Below are positions 5,902 through 13,885 of a stretch of 32,702 nucleotides of DNA, piece by piece. The stretch is taken from the IMG/VR virus record IMGVR_UViG_3300046460_000177, positions 1 to 32,702 of that record; one strand, written 5' to 3'. This DNA is from a virus. The notes under the pieces were generated by a model. The model had not been told where the DNA came from. It worked only from the letters and a program-made list of their open reading frames with translations, and did no database searches. Every line of letters starts with the position of its first letter. Position 1 is the stretch's first letter. The position numbers and the translations under genes are program-made.

Positions 5902-6543
5902 CTAGCGGCCGATGAACAGCTGAGGCAGGGCGGACAGTTCGCGCCAGGCCGCCCTGTACGCCTCGACGGGCAGCAGCTCGGCGACCTCGGCCGAGCTGCG
6001 GAGAGGACGGTCGTAAGCGTCCTCGAAGTCGGCTGGGAGGCGCTCGGCTTGCTCGTCGTAGCCAGTCCGATCGAAGACAGACAGGGCCAGAGGCCTCACC
6101 GTGCCAGCGAACCGGACGCCCCGGACGTAGACAGTCGCTCCGATCTCTCGGGTGGTCACCGAGCGGTGGACCTTGAGGTCACCGTGCTCCGCGCGGGACG
6201 TATCCCGCCGGGCGCCTTCGTGGATGCGGGCCGTCACGTACTCGGCCACCAGCGGATGCCGCAGGTAGGCGTGCTCTGGTGCCAGGACGAACCCGCGGCG
6301 CAGCTGGTCGCCGAGCTGCCAGACGACGTGCAGGTGCTCCTTGGCGTCGTCGCAGCGGTCGGGGTGGTAGTTGACGACGCCCCAGGGCTGCCCCTGGATG
6401 CGCCCCTCGGTGTTGACGGCCGGCGCTTCGACGAGCTGGCGAAAGATGCCCTGGGTCATCTGCTTCGCGCCGACGTTCAGGGTGCGGATCTGGACGAGGG
6501 CCGTCTCGATGGACGTGTTGCTGGGTGTGGGCTGGGTGCTCAT
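5902..6543 (-). CDS. Phage early protein of unknown function
   Basis: This 213-residue protein begins [16 protein letters not shown]; the start is supported by AGGAG upstream. It has a mixed alpha/beta sequence with several aromatic-rich stretches ([41 protein letters not shown]) and a C-terminal helical segment ([17 protein letters not shown]). No catalytic motif stands out. It sits between the primase-polymerase gene and ssb, so a role in DNA replication or repair is possible. The region upstream (6544-6760) is unusually AT-rich and may carry its promoter. Confidence 0.75.
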   Translation of the reverse strand: MSTQPTPSNTSIETALVQIRTLNVGAKQMTQGIFRQLVEAPAVNTEGRIQGQPWGVVNYHPDRCDDAKEHLHVVWQLGDQLRRGFVLAPEHAYLRHPLVAEYVTARIHEGARRDTSRAEHGDLKVHRSVTTREIGATVYVRGVRFAGTVRPLALSVFDRTGYDEQAERLPADFEDAYDRPLRSSAEVAELLPVEAYRAAWRELSALPQLFIGR

Positions 6544-6760
6544 GGGTGCTCCTGGGCGATCGGGTTGTTTCCCTTTTTTCCATGCGATGCAGAGCCGGGG
6601 GTCTGCGGGAGGGCGACGGCTGCTCACGGTCCGCGCACGCTGACCCTTTCCCTTGGTTACAGAGAGTAATAATTTCTTCTAGAATGGCTTTATAGGAGAC
6701 CTGTAAGTAATCAAGGGCGGTTCTGGGGCCTTCCTGAGGCATGGAATTAATGGAAAGAAC
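6544..6760 (-). promoter_or_regulatory. AT-rich intergenic region, likely promoter or origin region
   Basis: This 217-base gap between the replication protein gene and the 5902-6543 gene contains the most AT-rich stretch of the early region (about 6655-6760). On the minus strand it has TTGATT (6714-6709) and TATAAA (6694-6689) with a non-ideal 14-base spacing, plus TTCTAGAA (6676-6683), a perfect 8-base palindrome. A GC-rich leader follows. A promoter is likely. A replication origin next to the primase-polymerase gene is also possible. A minus-strand frame starting near 6742 runs through it but turns into a false overlapping frame. Confidence 0.45.
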
Positions 6761-9583
6761 TCACCTCCGCTCGGCCTTGAACGTGTCCGGGTGGGCAACA
6801 AAGCGCGCCTTGGGCGGGCGCCCACGTGCCCCCTCCGGCCTCGGTGGCGGATCGATCCGCCGCACCCACCCCGCGTGCTCCAAGACCCCGAGGGCGGCGT
6901 CGACGTCCTCCATGGCGGTACACCACTTCTGGCCCCGGACGGCCTTCTCTACGTCCTTCGCCGCGAACCGGCCGCGCTGGTCGGCCCGGCGGATCCAGTC
7001 CAGGACGGCCCTCGCAGGCCCGAGCTTCGACTGGCGCTCCTCCGACATGAGGTCGGCGACCAGGCGTGCGTGCTGGATCAGGTAGGGCACCAGGGCGATC
7101 GCGTCGCCCATCACCTCGCCGCTCACGGTCAGCGTGGTGGGCTCCTCGTACAGGGCGAGCACCGCAGCGATCCGCAGCACCTGCCCAGGCAGTTTCTTCG
7201 CCCAGCCCTCGACGGCGGCGAGGTCGCCGTGCGCCTTGTGCCGGGGCTCCAGCGCCTCCCAGAACGCGCGGAACAGCCCTTGTGCCGTCGAGTCCAGGCT
7301 CATGACCCGGTACTCGGGGTCGTCGTGGACGGCCTGCATCAGGCGGACGACGGCACTGTTGTACGCCGCGCTCACCTCATGAGGGATGGGGTCGCTGTCG
7401 TATGACCGGTCACCGACCCGACTGGTTGGCATGGCGAAGATGAACCGCGCCATCAGGCCTCGGGCCTCGAAGACGTCACCGGTCTCGCCCATGCCGGTCA
7501 GGAACCCGGGCTGCACGGCCAGGCCGAGGCTGAGGTTCGGCCGCTCAAGCAGCACGGGCGGACCGCTCTTGCGGTTGACCGAGTGCGTCTCGTGGCTCCA
7601 CGCCTTCAGCACGATCTCGGGGTTGGCGTTCTTCGAGTACCGGCCGCCGACGTTGCCGAGGAAGGAACCCTCGGTGGAGAGGATCGCGAGCCGTTCGCCC
7701 TGCTCGGCGATCAAGTCGATCGCGGCTTCGGGCGTGGTGTCGTCCGCGACGAGCTGGGTGTGCACCAGCGGGTCGCCGAGTTCCTCCAGCTCCGAGTAGA
7801 CCGCGTCCAGGTTCTGCTTGGCCTTGGCGCGGGCGGCGGAGTCGCGCGCCTTGACCACGCGGTTCTCGGCTTCCGTGACGGCGGACTCCACCATCTTCCG
7901 GTTGCGACGGTCCTTGACGACGGCGACCTTGTCGGCCTCCCTGCGTCGCTTCTCCTCCGCGTAGATGGGCTTGCCCATCAGACCCAGAGCGGGGGACTTC
8001 ATCTCTCCGGGGGCGGCGACGGGCATCGTGTACAGGGTGACGGGCTCCGTCCAGTCGGGCTTCGGGCTGACCGCCCGGCGCCCACCGATCGCGGCAGAGG
8101 CCGCAGCCATCCCGAGCCACGCCGGGAGGTCGACGGGTACCTGAAGGCTGGTCGCCACCGCCTCGGCCATGACCCCGATACCCCGAAGCCGGGCGGAGTC
8201 GAGCGGCAGGGGCGCCGGCGGCGCGAGCGGCACCGGCTCGTCCCACCCGCCGCCGTCCTCGGGGTGGACACCAGTGGTCCAGTCCGCTGACTGGCTGCCT
8301 TCGTCCGCGTTGAACGAGGCCCACATGTCATCCTGCGGGGCCTCGTCGCGCCGCTCCTCGTCCTTGAGACACCGGCGCTTCACCTCGCCGAGTACGGGCG
8401 CGGGCAGGCGGCCGGCCGGACCGTGGGTAGGTCGGCCTGCGGCGGCGCGCATGATGTCGCGGGCGGCCTCGCCCGTGTTCCCGCTGTAGTGCAGGTGCGC
8501 GTACAGCGTGCCGACGGTGAGCTTCTGTCCGGCGGGCTGCGCCCCAACGGGGAGGTCGGAGCGCTCCGACCAGTTCACGGCCACGTGGTCGTCGCACAGC
8601 AGGCTGTAGGCGCTGCTCGGCCCGTCGCCTCCTGCGGTGGGGCGCAGCCACTTCTCGCGGCCGCCGGTCTGTCCGACGTAGGTCCAGCCCTCGGGTTCGA
8701 GGAGGTCGCGGAACGTCAGCATGTCGGCGAGGACGTCGAGCGGCCCGTCCCCACTGTGCAGCCCGGAGGGGCGAGCGGCGCGCGGCGGCGGCACGGACGC
8801 GCCCGTGCGCTTCGCCTTGCGCTGCTGCTTCTCCCGCGTCGCCTGTTCCAGGAGTTCCCGCGCGGCTGGGGCGAGGTCGGCGACGGCCGCGGCGAGGTCA
8901 ACCAGCTCGTGCACCTCGCCCGTGCCCGGGCCGATCGCGGTCGGCCGCTCCAGCCCTTCCTTGCGGTTGACCGTGCCGGGGACCTTCATCAGGCGGTCGA
9001 GGTTGCCGACCTCGACGTCCCACGACCAGCCGAGTCGGTAGGCCTGCGCGGCGAGGACCGCCTGGAGACCGGTGGTCACGGCCTTGGCGCGCTGTCGGTC
9101 CTCGTCGGTCTGCACGAGGTGGTTCTCGGCGAGGACCCAGACCGGGTTGTAGCCGCCGCCGGTGTGCGCCCACCCGGACGGCGTGGGCAGGCCGGACTCG
9201 GCGATGACCTTCTGTACGCCCTCAGGGTCGGGCGGTGCGGGCAGGTCGTCGGGGCCTGGCTTGTGGCCGATGGTGCCGTAGTCCCCGTCAGCCCACAGGT
9301 GGGTCAGGCCGTAGGCGAGTTCCTCGCCACCGCGTCCTTCGGTGGGCTTCTCGCGGAGTGTGGTGACCTGCGCGTACACGCCCTTGGCGCCGCGCTTGTC
9401 CAGGGCTACCGCATAGTCGGCGGCGGCGGCGAGGCCTGCCTCGTCGGTGGTGAAACGGCGCCCGGCCCATCCGTCCTTGTCCGAGCAGATGCTGAGGTAG
9501 CCGGGGCACCCGCTGTACAGGTGCGTCAGCCAGTCGTACACGACCTGGTGCTCAGCGGTGGGCGGGCCCATCTCATCGGTCAC
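6761..9583 (-). CDS. Primase-polymerase / DUF3987 helicase-like replication protein
   Basis: This 940-residue fusion has an N-terminal archaeo-eukaryotic primase-type domain (about residues 10-240) with the three expected motifs: the acidic pair in LWADGDYG (D99, D101), TGGGYNPVW (141-149) and DRLMKVPGTVNRK (196-208). A linker with a basic coil (about 245-265) leads to a DUF3987-type helicase-like domain (about 455-870) carrying a Walker A-like APGEMKSPAL (524-533) and LSTEGSFLGNVGGRYS. A helical, charged insert (about 540-620) follows the Walker region. The C-terminal 80 residues (WIRRADQRGRFAAKDVEKA, then GWVRRI) look like a winged helix that could bind the origin. It probably both primes and opens DNA for replication. 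Its stop is just before the AT-rich gap at 6544-6760, a possible origin. Confidence 0.88.
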   Translation of the reverse strand: MTDEMGPPTAEHQVVYDWLTHLYSGCPGYLSICSDKDGWAGRRFTTDEAGLAAAADYAVALDKRGAKGVYAQVTTLREKPTEGRGGEELAYGLTHLWADGDYGTIGHKPGPDDLPAPPDPEGVQKVIAESGLPTPSGWAHTGGGYNPVWVLAENHLVQTDEDRQRAKAVTTGLQAVLAAQAYRLGWSWDVEVGNLDRLMKVPGTVNRKEGLERPTAIGPGTGEVHELVDLAAAVADLAPAARELLEQATREKQQRKAKRTGASVPPPRAARPSGLHSGDGPLDVLADMLTFRDLLEPEGWTYVGQTGGREKWLRPTAGGDGPSSAYSLLCDDHVAVNWSERSDLPVGAQPAGQKLTVGTLYAHLHYSGNTGEAARDIMRAAAGRPTHGPAGRLPAPVLGEVKRRCLKDEERRDEAPQDDMWASFNADEGSQSADWTTGVHPEDGGGWDEPVPLAPPAPLPLDSARLRGIGVMAEAVATSLQVPVDLPAWLGMAAASAAIGGRRAVSPKPDWTEPVTLYTMPVAAPGEMKSPALGLMGKPIYAEEKRRREADKVAVVKDRRNRKMVESAVTEAENRVVKARDSAARAKAKQNLDAVYSELEELGDPLVHTQLVADDTTPEAAIDLIAEQGERLAILSTEGSFLGNVGGRYSKNANPEIVLKAWSHETHSVNRKSGPPVLLERPNLSLGLAVQPGFLTGMGETGDVFEARGLMARFIFAMPTSRVGDRSYDSDPIPHEVSAAYNSAVVRLMQAVHDDPEYRVMSLDSTAQGLFRAFWEALEPRHKAHGDLAAVEGWAKKLPGQVLRIAAVLALYEEPTTLTVSGEVMGDAIALVPYLIQHARLVADLMSEERQSKLGPARAVLDWIRRADQRGRFAAKDVEKAVRGQKWCTAMEDVDAALGVLEHAGWVRRIDPPPRPEGARGRPPKARFVAHPDTFKAERR

Positions 9584-9881
9584 GTTGCACCGCCGGGAAG
9601 TAGTAGACGCCGATCGGACGGCTGATGCAGCGCGAGATGCGGGGGCAGACGCGCGGCGCCGAGGCGAGCCCGGCGGCGTGGACGTGCTGGTGGTCGCAGA
9701 ACGGGCAGGCCACGACGAGCAGGGCGCGGGGCTCGCCGTCCTCGTACTGGGTGTCGCGGTAGGCGACGAGGTGGGCCGCGGCGGCGGCCATGCCGAGCCG
9801 AACCGGGGGCGGCTGGATGTCCGCCTGGTCCTGCTCGGTGTCCTCCCCGAAGAGCGGGAAGACCGTGGTGCTGCTGTTCAC
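9573..9881 (-). CDS. Small Cys/His protein
   Basis: This 102-residue protein from GTG 9881 (AGAAGAGAG upstream) carries CPFCDHQHVH at about residues 64-73 and a later CPRISRC (about 83-89), a pattern for one zinc-binding site. It ends VYYFPAVQRDR. The end overlaps the start of the replication protein gene by 11 bases, so the two are translationally coupled. The terminator-like hairpin at 9930-9967 lies just upstream. It may assist the replication protein, but only position supports that. Confidence 0.68.
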   Translation of the reverse strand: MNSSTTVFPLFGEDTEQDQADIQPPPVRLGMAAAAAHLVAYRDTQYEDGEPRALLVVACPFCDHQHVHAAGLASAPRVCPRISRCISRPIGVYYFPAVQRDR

Positions 9882-9929
9882 GAACGTGCTCTCTTCTACG
9901 AGCGGGGCCAGTGAGGTTCGTGAGTGCGC

Positions 9930-9967
9930 GCGTGGCCCCGGGCCTGGGGGATGGCCCGGGGCCACGC
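9930..9967 (-). terminator. Strong hairpin upstream of the replication genes
   Basis: A perfect 15-base inverted repeat, GCGTGGCCCCGGGCC (9930-9944) and its complement (9953-9967), has an 8-base loop. It lies 14 bases after the stop of the 9982-10413 gene and before the zinc-protein/primase-polymerase pair. It is probably a partial or regulated terminator, because no gene-free promoter region of any size follows it. Confidence 0.75.
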
Positions 9968-9981
9968 CGCGCTCCCGGGGA

Positions 9982-10413
9982 TCAGTCGGGAGCCGGGAGG
10001 GTGGTCGTCATCTGGGCGTGGTCGGCGCAGAAGCGCCGGACGTTCCGGCGCACCTCGTCCGCGAGGTACGCCTGCCGAGTTCCGGCGGGGACCTCGATCT
10101 CGATGCACCGGGCGGACAGGTAGAACCGCGCGGCGATCGAGTGCGCGAGTCCGAAGCCGTGTTGCAGCGCGTCCTCGCCGAGCCGGACGACGGCCGTGTG
10201 GCAGTCGGTCGACCGCTTGGTCTGCTCGTACAGGTCGGCGCTCACCTGGGAGCTGCTGTCGTACCGGCCGGTGAGGTCGACGACGGCGACGAGCCGGACC
10301 TCGGGGACGAGCACCTCGACGCGGCGACGCTCCGGAGCCGGAGGCTCGGCGGGGACCGAGGAAAGGCGGGGGGTGCTGTCGGTCGGCCACTGGCCGGGGC
10401 GGCGTTCGGTCAT
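9982..10413 (-). CDS. Early protein of unknown function
   Basis: This 143-residue protein has a disordered proline-rich N-terminus (1-30), then a compact domain: VEVLVPEVRLVAVVDLTGRYDSS (a beta strand ending in an aspartate), a helical segment, HTAVVRLGEDALQHGFGLA, and FYLSARCIEIEVPAG. The last helix, RRNVRRFCADHAQM, is basic. A GGAGGG site supports the ATG, which overlaps the upstream stop as ATGA. No named family recognised. Position suggests expression with the replication genes. Confidence 0.72.
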   Translation of the reverse strand: MTERRPGQWPTDSTPRLSSVPAEPPAPERRRVEVLVPEVRLVAVVDLTGRYDSSSQVSADLYEQTKRSTDCHTAVVRLGEDALQHGFGLAHSIAARFYLSARCIEIEVPAGTRQAYLADEVRRNVRRFCADHAQMTTTLPAPD

Positions 10414-10637
10414 GCTGCTGCCCTCCTGTCCTCGGGCTGGTGGAACGCGGTGCGGATTGCTGCGCGCTGCCAGTCTTCGAGTGGGGGCGCCGCATCCACG
10501 ATGCGCTCGATGCGTGCCCAGTAGGCGGCGTTGCGGACAGGGTCGGCGAAGCGGACGGGCCGGTCGGTGGCCGGGCGGCCGGGGGTGCCCACGAGCTGCA
10601 CACCCCCGGCCGACACGGCCGAGCCGGAGGCCGTCAT
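10410..10637 (-). CDS. 75-residue early protein
   Basis: The product has a flexible N-terminal third and a helical second half (NAAYWARIERIVDAAPPLED, then WQRAAIRTAFHQPEDRRA). It overlaps both neighbours by four bases (ATGA), which fixes start and stop in the operon. The sequence resembles small actinophage and Streptomyces proteins with a WxRIxxIV pattern. No function known. Confidence 0.7.
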   Translation of the reverse strand: MTASGSAVSAGGVQLVGTPGRPATDRPVRFADPVRNAAYWARIERIVDAAPPLEDWQRAAIRTAFHQPEDRRAAA

Positions 10638-11071
10638 GCCGCAGCCTCGGCGATGGCGCGGAGGCGACCAGGCACAGCGAGCGCGGTCGTTCTGGCCATC
10701 TGCGGGTCTCCACCGGCGCGCAGGTTCTCGGCCAGCAGGTCGAAGATGTAGCCGTATCCGTCGCCAGCCTCGGCGCGGGCGTGCTCGACGGCGGTGTACG
10801 CCCAGAGGCGATCGGCGACGGCGTCCGTCAGCACCTTGGTCAGTTCCGGGGTGGTCTTGAGGACGCCGAGCACCTCCGGCATGACCTCGGGCAGGGCGTC
10901 GCAGATGTTGTCGAGCGTCGCGGCCGGGGTGCTGGTGGTGAGCGCCTCTGTGTACGCGGCGTTGGCAACGTAGAGCGCGCCGGCGAGGGCTGTGATGCGC
11001 GGCTCGGTGTCGGCGCTGCTGATGGTCGTGCTAGTCGACGGCGTCGTTGCCGTCGTGGCACTGTTGGACAT
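10634..11071 (-). CDS. Early protein of unknown function, helical
   Basis: This 145-residue protein has a Ser/Thr-rich N-terminus (1-22), then long helices: TALAGALYVANAAYTEALTT, NICDALPEVMPEVLGVLKT, LTDAVADRLWAYTAVEHARAE and a short C-terminal one. It is probably soluble. GAAAGGATCCTC upstream gives a good binding site for the ATG at 11071. It is the second gene of the leftward early operon after the excisionase-like gene. Function not recognised. Confidence 0.75.
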   Translation of the reverse strand: MSNSATTATTPSTSTTISSADTEPRITALAGALYVANAAYTEALTTSTPAATLDNICDALPEVMPEVLGVLKTTPELTKVLTDAVADRLWAYTAVEHARAEAGDGYGYIFDLLAENLRAGGDPQMARTTALAVPGRLRAIAEAAA

Positions 11072-11137
11072 GAGGATCCTTTCGCAGCGGCGTTTGGGGG
11101 CGGCCTGGCAGTTGGCCCCGGCGTCGCTGTTTTTCAG

Positions 11138-11395
11138 TTAGCGCTGGTGAGAGGTGACTCGTTCGGCGTTGGCGTCGAGGTGGCCTGGCAGCTGTTCCTC
11201 GGCGCCTTCGCTCTTGCTGTTGCTTTTGGCTAGTAGCTCCTGGTCGAACGCCTGGACGGCCGTGGCGGGGTAGAGATACCGCCGGCCGACCTTGGCGCAC
11301 TTGGGGCCGTAGCCGACGTGCCGCCAATACCTGACCGTTCCTGGAACAGTGCGGTAGTGGGCGGCTACCTCGGCGGTCGTGAGGTAGTGATCCAT
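11138..11395 (-). CDS. Excisionase-like helix-turn-helix protein
   Basis: This 85-residue protein starts MDHYLTTAEVAAHYRTVPGT and continues VRYWRHVGYGPKCAKVGRRY, then YPATAVQAFDQ: the HTH_17/excisionase pattern of a helix pair, the RxWRxxGxGP turn, a wing (KVGRRYLYP) and a final helix. A Ser/Lys/Glu tail follows. ATG 11395 was preferred because homologous domains begin with this LTTAEVA motif; an in-frame ATG at 11425 adds 10 residues. It is the first gene of the leftward operon, divergent from the repressor. It may act as recombination directionality factor for the integrase or as a Cro-like early regulator. Confidence 0.8.
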   Translation of the reverse strand: MDHYLTTAEVAAHYRTVPGTVRYWRHVGYGPKCAKVGRRYLYPATAVQAFDQELLAKSNSKSEGAEEQLPGHLDANAERVTSHQR

Positions 11396-11467
11396 GATCA
11401 ACTCTTCTCGGGGATGAAGGTCCATCCCTTTCCATCCCTACTGGGGATTCTGTGTCGCCTGGGTAGG

Positions 11468-11495
11468 AGGGTACCCGCTCGCGGATGCCTGTCAA
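11468..11495 (-). promoter_or_regulatory. Leftward early promoter
   Basis: On the minus strand TTGACA (11495-11490) and TACCCT (11473-11468) are separated by 16 bases, a good sigma-70-type match for an actinomycete. A second TTGACA lies 11 bases upstream (11506-11501). The pair of TGTCAA copies on the plus strand are also natural repressor half-sites. The promoter would drive the excisionase-like gene and the early operon. Confidence 0.65.
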
Positions 11496-11508
11496 GCGTC
11501 TGTCAACC

Positions 11509-11536
11509 TTGCCAGGGGTCAGATTGTCGGTACTCT
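11509..11536 (+). promoter_or_regulatory. Repressor promoter giving a leaderless transcript
   Basis: TTGCCA (11509-11514) and TACTCT (11531-11536) are 16 bases apart. The expected transcription start, six to eight bases after the -10 box, falls at about 11543-11545, on the ATG of the repressor gene. No ribosome binding site precedes that ATG. The -35 boxes of the two divergent promoters lie within 15 bases of each other. Confidence 0.6.
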
Positions 11537-11544
11537 CAATCCTC

Positions 11545-12363
11545 ATGAGGGATAAACGCGAGCCAACGCAGCCCAACGCTGTACGGGGCGGCTCAGAGGA
11601 GGGGCTGGCGGACCGGCTGCCGAAGACCCTGGGCGCGCGACTGCGCACGGCGCGCATGGCTGCTGGGTTCTCTCAAGGGAGCGCGGCTCTGGCAATGGCC
11701 GAGCGCGGGTTCTCTTGGCGGCAGTCGACGGTGGCGAAATCCGAGGCGGCCGATAGGCCAGTGCTCTTTGCTGAAGTTGCCGCGCTCGCCCAGCTCTACC
11801 GTCGGCCTATCGAGTATTTTCTCTATCCGGGCACGGAGCTGGATTCGCTATTGGATCAAGCGGTGGCCGAGCTGAGGTCGCTTGCTGGGGCACTGGAGGA
11901 AGCGCAGCAGCACGTCGAGATGCTGAAAAGTGATATGCGGCTACACGAGTGCAATGCCGGACTCATTCACTCGCTGGTGCGCTATCGCAACACCAGTGAC
12001 GGAGGGCTGCTACTCGCTGACCTGCAATTTCTCTTGCTGGACTACGGCAGGATGGTGCTGGAGATGGACGACGTCTACGAGTCAATTGGGCTCAGTGAAG
12101 AGCATGTCGCGATCATCGACGATGAAGTCCTAACCGAGCTTGCCAAGGCTGAGGAAGCAAGGTACCAAAGGCTCTCCGAGGAGGACTTGCAGTGGGAGAG
12201 CCCCGAGCTTCTAAACAACCTATCCGCTATGGCGCAGAAGGAGGATGTCGACGACTCGTTTGTTCACTTCATGCGCAAGTCAACGCCGTGGCCCGACTTC
12301 GTTAGTGTGCAGCTTGCTGATCTAGTGATGGGGGCCATTGATCGACAGCGCGAGGAGGGCTGA
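11545..12363 (+). CDS. Phage repressor, XRE-type helix-turn-helix
   Basis: This 272-residue protein has an N-terminal XRE-like DNA-binding domain (about residues 29-86) with LGARLRTARMAAGFSQG and a terminal helix FAEVAALAQLYRRPIEYFLYP. A long helical segment with coiled-coil character follows (about 95-130), then an acidic C-terminal region (about 140-270) with no recognised peptidase or sensor motif. ATG 11545 is chosen over earlier in-frame starts because the promoter places the transcript start on it. It diverges from the excisionase-like gene, the classic immunity arrangement. Codons here are less GC-rich than neighbours, suggesting separate ancestry. No LexA-type self-cleavage residues were seen. 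Likely it keeps lytic genes silent in a lysogen. Confidence 0.82.
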   Translation: MRDKREPTQPNAVRGGSEEGLADRLPKTLGARLRTARMAAGFSQGSAALAMAERGFSWRQSTVAKSEAADRPVLFAEVAALAQLYRRPIEYFLYPGTELDSLLDQAVAELRSLAGALEEAQQHVEMLKSDMRLHECNAGLIHSLVRYRNTSDGGLLLADLQFLLLDYGRMVLEMDDVYESIGLSEEHVAIIDDEVLTELAKAEEARYQRLSEEDLQWESPELLNNLSAMAQKEDVDDSFVHFMRKSTPWPDFVSVQLADLVMGAIDRQREEG

Positions 12364-12365
12364 CC

Positions 12366-13868
12366 CTAGCCCCGCTTCCACTTGAACACGACTGCGTCGT
12401 AGTCGAAGTACCCGCCGTCCGGCATGCGGCCCGGGCGCGGAGTCTTCAGCGTCACCTCCAGCGCAGCCCGCAGCACCGCGCGCTGCCGGTCCAGGCCGAG
12501 CGCCTTCCACGCCTTCCGCACATCCGGCGCACCCACCAGCGCGGCGAGCGGATCGGCCGTCGCTGCCTGCGCCAGCCGAACGGTTACGCCCTCGAGCTGC
12601 GCGCGCGCCGTGTCCATGCCTTCCGTGAACGGCGCCAGCTCCAGCTGGCCCGCACCGAACAGCCCGCCCAGGTCCCGCATCCGGCCGCGGATCGCCTCGG
12701 CCTCCGCCTGCAACCCGGACACGTCGACGTCCCCCGGGCTGGGCAGCAGCAGGTCGTGCGCGTCGTCGCGTGACAGCCGCTCGACGATCGTGTCCTCGAC
12801 GAACTGGTCCGTGGTCTCCGCGCGCCGGCCGCCGCCGTGCCCGGTCTGGCACCGGTAGGACGGGTAGCTGCGGCCGCCGGACTGGGTGACGTACACGAAG
12901 TGCGGGCAGTCCCCGCGGCCGCACCGGTACAGCAGCGAGCCCAGCCACTTCGGCGTCGCGCCCGGGGTCGTCGTCCGCGCCGGGTCCTTCAGGATCGCCA
13001 CGACGGCCCGGTACTTCGCCTCGTCGACGATCGGCTCCCACTTGCCCCGGCCGACCTCCTCGCCGCGGTAGACGGCGATCCCGGCGTTCCTCGGGCGCAG
13101 CAGCATGTCGCGCATGTCGGTGTGGCTGACCGGATTCCCGCGGGTGGTGAGGACTCCCTTGTCGGCGCACCACTTCACCAGCGACCGGATCGACGCGCCG
13201 GACAGCATCTCGTCCGTCCAGTGGCGCAGCGCCTCGGCCTCCTCGGGCACGGCCTTCATCATGTCGAGCTCGGGCGCGTCGACCTCCTCGCCCGTCTTCC
13301 GGTCGACCTTCTTCTTCGTCTCGCCGGTGGGCATGCCCCAGCCGAACGGGCGGATGCCGCCCATCCACTCCCCGGCGAGGGCCTTCTGTCGGCGGGCCCG
13401 GGCGACGCGCTCGCCCTTGTGCTCGGACTCCTGGCGGGCGACGGCGCCGAGGATCCGCGCGGTCATCCGGCCGGACGGCGTGGCCAGGTCGACGGTTCCG
13501 GCCTGCACCGTGTGCGTCGAGATGCCGCGCTTCTCCGACAGGTCGATGTACTCCTCCAGCTCGACGATCGAGCGGGTCAGCCGGTCGGTGTGCCAGACGA
13601 TGACGACGGTGGCCTTGCCCTCGTCGAGGTCGGCGAGCATCCGCCGGTAGGCCGGCCGCTTCTTCCCGGAGAACGCGGAGATGTCGTTGTCGACGTACAC
13701 CTCGAGGACGTCCCAGCCGTTGCGGTTGGCGAGGGCCTCGCAGTCCTCGCGCTGGCGGTCGACGCCGAGGCCGCCGCCGGTGCGGTCCTGGCTGATGCGG
13801 CAGTAGATGAGCGCGCGCGTCCGGCCGCCCGCCGTCTGGGTGGTCTTCATGTTCTGAGTGTGGCTCAC
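12366..13868 (-). CDS. int: Large serine recombinase, phage integrase
   Basis: This 500-residue protein begins with a resolvase-type catalytic domain (about 17-150): catalytic Ser26 in IYCRISQDR, and HTDRLTR (R96, R99) as the active-site arginines. A recombinase domain (about 170-290) follows, then a zinc ribbon (C316, C321, C340, H344), then a helical segment with likely coiled coil (about 375-450) and a C-terminal tail. The layout matches large serine integrases that join attP to attB without host factors. GTG at 13868 was used; ATG at 13850 is equally possible because neither has a clear binding site. It is convergent with the repressor, with only two bases between the stop codons. The inverted-repeat region upstream is the expected attP. 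Confidence 0.96.
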   Translation of the reverse strand: MSHTQNMKTTQTAGGRTRALIYCRISQDRTGGGLGVDRQREDCEALANRNGWDVLEVYVDNDISAFSGKKRPAYRRMLADLDEGKATVVIVWHTDRLTRSIVELEEYIDLSEKRGISTHTVQAGTVDLATPSGRMTARILGAVARQESEHKGERVARARRQKALAGEWMGGIRPFGWGMPTGETKKKVDRKTGEEVDAPELDMMKAVPEEAEALRHWTDEMLSGASIRSLVKWCADKGVLTTRGNPVSHTDMRDMLLRPRNAGIAVYRGEEVGRGKWEPIVDEAKYRAVVAILKDPARTTTPGATPKWLGSLLYRCGRGDCPHFVYVTQSGGRSYPSYRCQTGHGGGRRAETTDQFVEDTIVERLSRDDAHDLLLPSPGDVDVSGLQAEAEAIRGRMRDLGGLFGAGQLELAPFTEGMDTARAQLEGVTVRLAQAATADPLAALVGAPDVRKAWKALGLDRQRAVLRAALEVTLKTPRPGRMPDGGYFDYDAVVFKWKRG

Positions 13869-13885
13869 CAGTGGTGTCTTTGTCC

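Noticed and set aside
6179-6742. A minus-strand frame starting in the AT-rich gap (MPQEGPRTALDYLQVSYKAI)
   Set aside because: The first 30 residues look plausible, but it then runs out of frame through the 5902-6543 gene as a basic low-complexity shadow, with no supported stop for a short gene.
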